64,000 nt of DNA from Anaerococcus hydrogenalis DSM 7454 (GTDB lineage Bacteria > Bacillota > Clostridia > Tissierellales > Peptoniphilaceae), in contig NZ_ABXA01000019.1 of NCBI RefSeq assembly GCF_000173355.1, forward strand, positions 165,226 through 229,225, in the 5' to 3' direction. Position numbers and translations under genes: made by a program. Below the pieces are notes generated by a model. It did not search any database. It saw only the letters and a list, made by a program, of their open reading frames with translations, and had not been told where the DNA came from. Positions 57,513 through 64,000 of this stretch are shown here, one piece after another (position 1 is the stretch's first letter; every line of letters starts with the position of its first letter).

Positions 57513-58789
57513 TTATTTAGATTTATTTTTCACCATAATTTCCAAAAGTGATTCATAAATTGGTTCATTACGGAAATTTTCTGCAACTAGATAAGCTACA
57601 GATGAAACAATTATGATTGGTAAGAAAAAATCTATCCTTCCACCTGTCATTTCTATTATTAAAAACATACCTGTTAGGGGAGCACGTACAATTGAAGAAA
57701 AATGTGCAGCCATTGCAAGCATTGAAAATATCAATATCTCATTTTGACCTACTAGGTCAAGATTAAATAAAACCGATCCATAAAAATTTCCAACAAGTGA
57801 ACCCATTGCAAGTAAAGGGAAAAATATTCCCCCTGGGATTCCCGAACAAAAAGCTATTAATAAAAGAAGTAATTTCATAAAATAAAAATAAAGCAGAACA
57901 GAAATCCCTACATTTTCTCCCCCTGCAAGGGCTATAAAATTCTCTCCACTTCCCAATAGTCTTTGATCAAAAAGTAAAAATAAACTTGTCATAAAAAATG
58001 GAAGAATAGATTTCATAGTTTGAGAAATCGGCAATTTTTTTATAAACTTTTTTTCCATATAAGATTCCCTTATTAAACAAAATTGAGGAAAACCCAACTA
58101 AAATCCCTAAAAAAAATCAGAAAAATCCAGAAATCAATAGATAAGTTTAGAGAATTTTTCACCTTAATAACAGGATTATTTCCAATAATTAGGCTAGTTA
58201 CAATACTTGAAGAAATAATTGTGGAAGTTATATAAATAAAATTTATCCTTGATGTTTTTTTCATTAACTCTTCGAGGGCAAAGGCCATAGCTGAAACTGG
58301 TGCTGTAAAGGCACTTGTTATACCACAGGCAGAAGATGCAATAATCATTACATCAGTTTCATCCTTATTTAAATTAAATTTTTTTGCCATAACTTCACCA
58401 AGAGATCCACCAATTTGAACTGATGGGCCTTCTCTTCCCAAGGTTAGCCCAGAACCAATAGAAAGAAGTCCCCCTATAATTTTGTTAACCAAGCAGGAAA
58501 AGGCAGAATAATCCAATTTATTATTCAATTTCCCTGCAATTTGTGGTATTCCACTACCACCAATCATTGGTTCCTTATTAACTGTGATAGAAACAAGAAA
58601 GCCAATAAAAACAAAAATCAAAACAAAAACTATAGACTTTAATATATTTTCTTGCCCAAAAATTATAAGATTAGAAATCAACCCCATAATTTTTGGAATA
58701 ACAAGTCTAAACAAACTTATCACAAGTCCAGAACATGCTCCAATTATAATAGATATTAGTAAAAACTTATAAGATACTTTTTTTATCAT
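57513..58789 (-). pseudogene. ClC-family chloride channel/transporter, frame broken by two indels
   Basis: Membrane protein of about 425 residues when repaired. The first frame has the selectivity motifs GGSGIPQ and GREGPSVQIGGSLG, whose glutamate gates the pore. Two extra bases, one in the A8 run at 58109-58116 and one in the T7 run at 58048-58054 (plus strand), shift the frame. Removing both gives FLGILVGFSSILFNKGILYG then KKFIKKLPIS and the second frame with GIFFPLLAMGSLVG. Both halves are conserved; a sequencing artefact is likely. No CBS domains. Confidence 0.86.
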
Positions 58790-58799
58790 TTTAACCTCT

Positions 58800-59606
58800 C
58801 TAATATACCAACCAAATATTTACAATCTGATCTTTAATCCTTCCATAAGACCAAGTTTTTTCAGAATTTTTCATAGAATTCGGATCATTTATTACAAATT
58901 TTCCAAATCTGTAAGAATCAATTACTAAAATGTGGCCAAATAAGGTAAAATTTCCTTTTTTTACAGAAACAATAAGAGCACCTCTATCCAAGGCATCCAC
59001 TATTGCCTTTTTATCATTTTCTATACTTTGGATATTATATCCATATCTTCTCGCTTCATCTGAGAAAAATCTCCATTCAATTCCACTTGAACTCATGTAA
59101 GTTTGGGCATCATTTGCCATATCAATAGGGCTTATATTCAGATTTGGATCTAATCTTTTTAAGACCATGGCCATAGATGTTGGCCCACATCCTGCAAAAC
59201 CAATATTAGAATCTCCAAGCAAATTATAAGCCCACCTATTATCCCATTGGAGAAAATATGGAGTCTTTCTTCCGTAATCTACACTTTCTCCAGGATAATA
59301 ATCAAAATTAACCTCATTATTTCTCAAATTATAAATAAATTCACTAGCATCTATGTCATTTCCAACAAGGTACTTGTCTTTATCTGATAAATTTTCAAAA
59401 TTTTCATAAATCCACCTAGTCTTTTCATTATCATCTTTATGTTTTTCAATATTTTTATAAAGTATATCCATATCATCCGTTTTTTCTTTTCTAAAAATAT
59501 TGTCCAAAAAATTTATGTCATTACTTTCAAAAGAACACGATTTAAATGAAAATAAAAGCATAACTACAAAAATTATTGAAAATATTATATTAACTAACTT
59601 TTTCAT
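58800..59606 (-). CDS. Secreted C39-like cysteine peptidase
   Basis: 268 residues. An N-terminal hydrophobic segment (about 5-22) followed by Cys24 suggests a signal or anchor, though the lipobox FKSC is poor. The C-terminal domain is peptidase C39_2-like: WDNRWAYNLLG, catalytic C140 in GCGPTSMAMVL, H225 in GHILVID, and N240-D241 in INDPNS. Probably an exported papain-fold peptidase or amidase; its substrate is unknown. Confidence 0.82.
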   Translation of the reverse strand: MKKLVNIIFSIIFVVMLLFSFKSCSFESNDINFLDNIFRKEKTDDMDILYKNIEKHKDDNEKTRWIYENFENLSDKDKYLVGNDIDASEFIYNLRNNEVNFDYYPGESVDYGRKTPYFLQWDNRWAYNLLGDSNIGFAGCGPTSMAMVLKRLDPNLNISPIDMANDAQTYMSSSGIEWRFFSDEARRYGYNIQSIENDKKAIVDALDRGALIVSVKKGNFTLFGHILVIDSYRFGKFVINDPNSMKNSEKTWSYGRIKDQIVNIWLVY

Positions 59607-59634
59607 GTATTAATAATATCATAAAAATAGAAAT

Positions 59635-59662
59635 AAAAAAAAGCCGTAATATAATTACGACT
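59635..59662 (-). terminator. Terminator of the opuA operon
   Basis: 9-bp stem AGTCGTAAT/ATTACGGCT with eight T following on the minus strand, just past the stop at 59669. Confidence 0.9.
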
Positions 59663-59668
59663 TTTAAT

Positions 59669-60556
59669 TTAATAATCTTTCAAATCTTCTATTGAATCAA
59701 TTTCCATATATGATGGGACTACAAATCCTATTTTTGCATTTTTTAAATTTGGACCCAAATCATCAATCATATCACCATATTTTTTCATATAATTTTTGTG
59801 AGTTTGAGGAAGCCAAGCTGATGGTGTAACATCTACTGATCCGTATGCAATAGCTGCAAATAATGGACCAACTTCAACTGCCATCATTCTTACTTCAAAT
59901 CCATAATCTTCCAATATATTTTTTAAAACATATGCACTAGAAAGTTCACTATCCCAAGTTGCATGAGCAAGGCTGATAACTTCACCGTTTGATCTGTCAA
60001 CCCCTTCATACATTTTTTGAACCCTATCTTGGTTATTGTCGACCCATTTTCTGGCTGCATCTTTTACATCCATTCCGTCATTTAAGTCAACCAAAACTTC
60101 TTGCATATCATCAACTGTCCAATAAAAATTATCAAGCAATTTATATGCATTGGGTTTATCTTCTTTTAGGCCTTTTCTAGCAAGGGTATGAATTTCTTCT
60201 GGTTTACCAAAAGATCCCTTAGGATCTTCTAAAAATTTTAAATCATATTTTGCAAATTTCCAGTGTGGTGTCCAACCTGTTACAACAATAGGTGCTTTTT
60301 CCTTAATTGCATCACCTAGCATTTGAGTCATAACTGCAGAAGATCCTGTCGTTAACTTTTGTTTTAAATCATAGTCTTCCATGGCTTGGTTTGCTGCATC
60401 CATAGCTCCAGCCCCAGGTTCGATTCCTATAATATAATCATTTGGTGCATAATCAAAATTAACTTCTTCTTTATCATTATCAGTTTTATTTGACTTACAT
60501 CCTACCAATACAAAGGCAAGTATGGTAATAATAGAAAATATTTTTTTCTTTAACAC
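59669..60556 (-). CDS. Glycine betaine/proline-betaine binding lipoprotein
   Basis: 295-residue substrate-binding protein of the OpuAC/ProX group. Signal peptide with lipobox LVGC (about 17-20). The type-II binding fold carries aromatic residues that cage quaternary amines, including WTPHWKFAKYDL and ATWDSE. Delivers compatible solutes to the permease encoded just upstream (12 bases). Confidence 0.92.
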   Translation of the reverse strand: MLKKKIFSIITILAFVLVGCKSNKTDNDKEEVNFDYAPNDYIIGIEPGAGAMDAANQAMEDYDLKQKLTTGSSAVMTQMLGDAIKEKAPIVVTGWTPHWKFAKYDLKFLEDPKGSFGKPEEIHTLARKGLKEDKPNAYKLLDNFYWTVDDMQEVLVDLNDGMDVKDAARKWVDNNQDRVQKMYEGVDRSNGEVISLAHATWDSELSSAYVLKNILEDYGFEVRMMAVEVGPLFAAIAYGSVDVTPSAWLPQTHKNYMKKYGDMIDDLGPNLKNAKIGFVVPSYMEIDSIEDLKDY

Positions 60557-60568
60557 TATATCACCTAC

Positions 60569-61411
60569 TTATCTATTGTTCTTTTTACTTAAAGCTTGAG
60601 TTAATCTATCAAGGATAACTGCAAGAATAACTATAGCAATTCCTGACGCAAATCCAACTCCAACATCATTTCTTGAAACTGAAGTATAAATAACATTTCC
60701 AAGTCCTGGAGCTCCTATCATTGATGCAACTACAACCATTGAAAGAGTAAGCATTAATGTTTGGTTAATCCCAGCCATAATTGATGGTTTTGCCATTGGA
60801 AGTTCAAGCTCAAATAACTTTTGCTTAGGAGTTGATCCAAATGAATCAGCAGCTTCTACTAAATCACTTGGAACCTCTTTGATTCCCAAATTTGTCATTC
60901 TAACAGCTGGTGGCATAGCAAAAATTATTGAAGAAATTACTCCTGGTGCCATTCCTATTCCAAAAAATGAAACTGCTGGTATTAAATAAACAAAAGCAGG
61001 CATTGTTTGCATAAAATCAAGTAAAGGCATAATTACTTTTTCTACACTCTCACTTTTAGATGTCCAAATCCCTAGTGGAATTCCAATAATTATTGCCAAC
61101 AAAGCTGAAGTTACAACTATAGAAAGTGTAATTACCATGTCATCCCAATAATCTAAATTCCAAATCAAAAGTAAGGAAAGAATAGAAAAAATTGTTATTC
61201 CCTTAATTTTTTTTGTTAAATAGTAAGCCAAAGCTGCTACAAGAATTATAAAAAGCAATGGTGGAAAAACAGAAAATATTTTTATAAATAATTCAACTGT
61301 GAAATTAATAAAATCTCTTATTGGATTAAAAATAAAACTTGCATGAAGTCTTAACCATTCCACTAAATTATCAATAAAACCTACTAAAGGTATACTTGGT
61401 ATATTATTCAT
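60569..61411 (-). CDS. Glycine betaine ABC transporter permease
   Basis: Start at ATG 61409-61411 (MNNIPSIPLV) with GAGGTG upstream, overlapping the repaired ATPase stop by 8 bases; about 280 residues. Six or more membrane helices and the BPD_transp_1 EAA loop VEAADSFGSTPKQKLFELELP. OpuAB/ProW type. Confidence 0.93.
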   Translation of the reverse strand: MNNIPSIPLVGFIDNLVEWLRLHASFIFNPIRDFINFTVELFIKIFSVFPPLLFIILVAALAYYLTKKIKGITIFSILSLLLIWNLDYWDDMVITLSIVVTSALLAIIIGIPLGIWTSKSESVEKVIMPLLDFMQTMPAFVYLIPAVSFFGIGMAPGVISSIIFAMPPAVRMTNLGIKEVPSDLVEAADSFGSTPKQKLFELELPMAKPSIMAGINQTLMLTLSMVVVASMIGAPGLGNVIYTSVSRNDVGVGFASGIAIVILAVILDRLTQALSKKNNR

Positions 61412-62598
61412 CATCCACCTCATCTTTCGATAATGCTGCAAGAACTGTTCCTTTGATAATTATTCCTTTGAAAATTTCTCCATCTACTACACAAATAGGA
61501 ATTTTTGCATCTTGAATATCAACTACAATATCTTCTAATGGATAATCCATATCGATTTTTAGCATGTCATTTTTCATAATAGCTTCAAGATTTTTTTTGT
61601 CCCTTTGCATATGCATTAGAGGCATCTTCTGCAAGAACATAGCCTAAAAGCTCTCTTTTGTTATTTACAACAAAAATACTTGAATTTCCACTTCTTAGCA
61701 TTTTTGAAAGTGCAGCTTTTGGTCCGTGCCTGTGAATATTTATAGTATCTGGTCTTATCATAATATTGCTTGCTGTAAGAACTTTTGACCTATCAACATC
61801 TTGAACAAATTCTCTAATAAAATCATTTTTTGGATGAGATAAAAGTCTTTCAGGTGTATCTACTTGGAGAAGTGATCCGTCTTTCATTACTGCAATTTTA
61901 TCTCCAATTTTTAAAGCTTCGTTTAAATCATGAGTGATAAATAAGACTGTTTTTTTCATCTCACTTTGTAAATACACAAGCTCATCTTGCATTTCTTTTC
62001 TAATCAATGGATCAAGAGCTGAAAAAGCCTCATCCATTATTAAAATATCAGTATCAGTTGCAAGAGCACGAGCAAGACCCACCCTTTGTTGCATACCTCC
62101 TGATAATTGGTCAGGATATTGGTCTTCATATCCTTCAAGACCTACAAGCTTTAGTGCTTCCATAGCTTTTTTATTTGCCTTTTCACTTTTACCATTTTTA
62201 ATGGTTAAGCCATAAGCAGCATTTTCTAAAATTGTGTAATGAGGAAAAAGGGCAAAATTTTGAAAAACCATAGACATTTTTTCACGTCTAGCATTTCTTA
62301 AACCTTCTTCATCAAGTTCAGAAATATTTTCATCATCAATAAAAATATCTCCATATGTAGGCTCAATCATCCTATTAATTAATCTAATTAATGTAGATTT
62401 TCCTGAACCAGAAAGTCCCATTATTACAAATAATTCTCCATCTTCAACTTCAAATGAACATCTATTTACCCCAACAGTTAAGCCTGTTTTATCTAAGATT
62501 TCTTTTTTAGATTTACCTTCTTTCAAAAGTTTAACTGCTCTTTTGGGATTATGTCCAAAAATTTTCGTTAATTCTTTTACTTTAATTTTTGTAGACAA
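61404..62598 (-). pseudogene. Glycine betaine ABC transporter ATPase, split by a one-base frameshift
   Basis: OpuAA/ProV type. The start is TTG 62596-62598, because AGGAGG lies 4 bases before it; an in-frame ATG at 62613 would include that site. Motifs are [24 protein letters not shown] and [15 protein letters not shown]-terminal CBS pair, which senses ionic strength in OpuA, is split: removing one A from the A8 run (plus T8 61591-61598) gives AYAKGQKKNLEAIMKNDM and extends the frame to 61404. Confidence 0.9.
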
Positions 62599-62624
62599 AA
62601 TACCTCCTAACATGTTTTTTTGTC

Positions 62625-62652
62625 AAACAGTACATTTTTAGTTATACTGTTT
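62625..62652 (-). promoter_or_regulatory. Inverted repeat operator candidate of the opuA operon
   Basis: Perfect 8-bp arms AAACAGTA and TACTGTTT spaced by 12 bases, covering the -10 box of the promoter at 62641-62669. No regulator gene is adjacent. Confidence 0.65.
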
Positions 62653-62669
62653 ATAATTAATTAACGCAA
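62641..62669 (-). promoter_or_regulatory. Promoter of the opuA operon
   Basis: -35-like TTGCGT (62664-62669), 17-base spacer, -10 TATAAC (62641-62646) on the minus strand. Confidence 0.6.
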
Positions 62670-62702
62670 GATATTTTGCAAACTATTAAATTTATTTAAT
62701 AA

Positions 62703-63602
62703 CTAATCTTCAGATTTTGGTAGGTATATTTCTACATGCTTTTCTAAAATTTCAATGTCACAAGGAAGTTTTCCATTTACTTCCCCATCCATATCAAGCT
62801 CGATTTCTTTATTTTCTAAATTTTTGATTGAAAGTTTTTTGCAAGTAAAAGATTTTATATTCTCATTTTCGTCAACTTTTCCAAAAAGCATATCTTTTGC
62901 TGCATTTACCTTTGACATTAAGCCTTCTTCAGTCATAATAAAAATATTCAATTCTCCATCGCTAAGATCTCCATCATCTTTTGAAAATTCTAAATTTCCA
63001 ACCTTATTTACAGTCATAACATAAACTAAGGAAGCATTAGATTCAAATGTTTTATCATCATATGATATTTGTATTTTACTTGTTTCATCACTTGGTATAG
63101 TTTTTAAAATATTTTTTACATAAGCAAGGCCACCTAATTGCTCTTTTTCAGATGAATCTGTTGAAGTTGTTGCTTCAATTAATTTTCCAAAACATACATA
63201 GTAGGAAAAATATTTATCATTACATTTTCCTATATCTACTTTTTTGGTTTTCTCCAATGACAAATTATCGATAGCTTCTTTTAAATCGTTTGAACCACCA
63301 ATAAGTTGCATATAAGTGTTATTCGTTCCACCTGGAAGTAAGCCTACTTTTGGCCTATAATCCATTTTTGAAATACCATTTATGACTTCGTTAAAACTTC
63401 CGTCTCCGCCAACTACAAAAATAGAATCGTATTTTTCAAGGCAAGCATTTTTGGAAAAATTTTCCCCATCGCCTTCTTTTTTAGTCTTTTTATGAACTAC
63501 TTGATCAAATTCATTTTCTAATTTGCCAATTAAGCCCTCCATATATTCATCATTTTTGCCATCGCCAGAATTTGGATTTTCAATTATCATACATTTTTTC
63601 AT
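62703..63602 (-). CDS. Diacylglycerol kinase family lipid kinase
   Basis: 299-residue DagK/YegS-type enzyme. The nucleotide motif is VVGGDGSFNEVINGI and the second is LLPGGTNN; the C-terminal beta-sandwich has LDMDGEVNGKLPC-like residues. Likely phosphorylates diacylglycerol or a related membrane lipid. Monocistronic, read away from a terminator at 63693. Confidence 0.9.
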   Translation of the reverse strand: MKKCMIIENPNSGDGKNDEYMEGLIGKLENEFDQVVHKKTKKEGDGENFSKNACLEKYDSIFVVGGDGSFNEVINGISKMDYRPKVGLLPGGTNNTYMQLIGGSNDLKEAIDNLSLEKTKKVDIGKCNDKYFSYYVCFGKLIEATTSTDSSEKEQLGGLAYVKNILKTIPSDETSKIQISYDDKTFESNASLVYVMTVNKVGNLEFSKDDGDLSDGELNIFIMTEEGLMSKVNAAKDMLFGKVDENENIKSFTCKKLSIKNLENKEIELDMDGEVNGKLPCDIEILEKHVEIYLPKSED

Positions 63603-63692
63603 AAATACTCCTATAGAAATTAAAAAAGGTATTTAAAAAATAAATACCAATTTATTTTAAATCTTCTTTCATTTTTTATATACCCTATGAAA

Positions 63693-63720
63693 ATAAAAAA
63701 GAACAGTTTTTCTGTTCTTT
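63693..63720 (-). terminator. Terminator hairpin, first copy
   Basis: AAAGAACAG/CTGTTCTTT stem with a 5-base loop followed by T-rich sequence on the minus strand. Confidence 0.75.
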
Positions 63721-63783
63721 CAGAGCATAGACAAAGTATGAAATTAGATAATATTTTATTTTGAAATAAAATTAAGCTAAGTA

Positions 63784-63863
63784 CCATCTCGACTAAGTGA
63801 GTGAAACGAACGCATGGAGAGATCTCTTGAGATTTCTCCGCTCGTTACACTCGGTCGAAATGG
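63784..63863. repeat. REP-like imperfect palindrome of about 80 bases
   Basis: Left arm CCATCTCGAC and right arm GTCGAAATGG close a long imperfect hairpin; inside, AACGAACG pairs with CGTT-containing sequence and GGAGAGATCTC with GAGATTTCTCC. Its GC content is clearly higher than the surroundings. No frame crosses it. It resembles dispersed intergenic palindromes. Confidence 0.7.
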
Positions 63864-63890
63864 GAAAATTTTTAGTTTGTCAACAGTCTG

Positions 63891-63913
63891 AAAGAACAGT
63901 TTTTCTGCTCTTT
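63891..63913. repeat. Second copy of the terminator sequence
   Basis: 23-base direct repeat of 63698-63720 with one mismatch (AAAGAACAGTTTTTCTG followed by T or C). It sits right after the stop of the gene entering from the right edge, so it may serve as its terminator. Confidence 0.75.
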
Positions 63914-64000
63914 TTACATGTCCATATTTATATATATAGGAGTATGATCTTGCCTATCTCCTGAATCTATCATGTCAGACTCTTTAATTTTCTCTTTTAT
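63914..64000 (-). CDS. C-terminal fragment of a protein entering from the right edge
   Basis: 28 residues in frame to TAA 63914-63916, ending DSGDRQDHTPIYINMDM. I do not recognise the family from this piece. Confidence 0.6.
   Translation of the reverse strand: MKEKIKESDMIDSGDRQDHTPIYINMDM

Larger units (their letters stand above)
63603..63913. other. Intergenic region with repeats
   Basis: About 310 bases with no reading frame. From left to right it holds a GGTATTTA/TAAATACC hairpin (63628-63648), a terminator (63693-63720), an AT-rich spacer, a REP-like palindrome (63784-63863) and a second copy of the terminator sequence (63891-63913). Confidence 0.7.

Noticed and set aside
58048..58117. 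Programmed ribosomal frameshifting in the ClC gene
   Set aside because: Two separate shifts would be required, no slippery-site plus pseudoknot arrangement is visible, and ClC genes are not known to use it.
1..64000. CRISPR arrays, prophage or insertion sequences
   Set aside because: No regularly spaced repeats, phage structural genes, transposase or integrase were seen.

Overview
The window is a chromosomal segment of a very AT-rich, low-GC Gram-positive anaerobe. Gene content fits the Tissierellia/Peptoniphilaceae, with Anaerococcus-like organisms the best guess: a clostridial-type GlgC/GlgD glycogen cluster, a PTS-dependent DhaKLM kinase, a RibD-RibE-RibBA-RibH operon behind an FMN riboswitch, FemA/B-type bridge enzymes and strong AGGAGG ribosome binding sites. 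The genus is inference; no rRNA is present. Most genes lie on the minus strand.

Layout. 1-5750: two-component system, ROK glucokinase, TGS/uridine-kinase-like protein, RluA-type pseudouridine synthase. 5757-11322: a tightly overlapping run holding YitT, CvfB, a parvulin, a degenerate PepD-like protein, DUF1292, a YhcC-type radical SAM protein and a small P-loop ATPase. 11440-15452: ptsH, ptsI, a CcpA-like LacI regulator and a degenerate aminoglycoside-phosphotransferase-like protein. 15500-18569: YtxH-type envelope proteins, a 6S RNA candidate, a second RluA enzyme and NAD kinase. 18571-21824: FHA protein, SEDS protein and class B PBP. 21925-31483: glycogen genes (glgC, glgD, glgA, a phosphorylase-like protein lacking its PLP lysine, pullulanase, phosphoglucomutase). 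31641-31997: tmRNA. 32264-36751: orphan RelB-type antitoxin, PepD, PepT and a YfcC transporter. 37004-39565: FolC, a DUF1624 membrane protein, a PerR-like regulator. 39678-43037: secE-nusG-rplKAJL with L10 and probable L1 leaders, preceded by rpmG. 43117-46403: glmM, trmN6, rsmI. 46395-48372: dhaKLM. 48718-49802: flavodoxin plus DUF3793 behind a palindromic operator. 49856-54055: FMN-riboswitch riboflavin operon ending in a HAD phosphatase. 54173-64000: FemX-like ligase, rpsU, HIT protein, BrnQ, ClC channel, C39-like protease, glycine-betaine ABC transporter, lipid kinase, a REP-like palindrome and the end of one more gene.

Two themes stand out. First, at least eleven genes are split by single-base indels, nearly all in A/T homopolymers, with both halves fully conserved. 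This looks like uncorrected sequencing error rather than real decay, so I annotate these as single broken genes. Second, three full-length proteins (PepD-like 7490-8889, APH-like 11440-12360, glycogen-phosphorylase-like 25549-27792) keep the fold signature of an enzyme family but have lost the catalytic residues. They are apparent pseudoenzymes embedded in active operons and are the most interesting content of the window.
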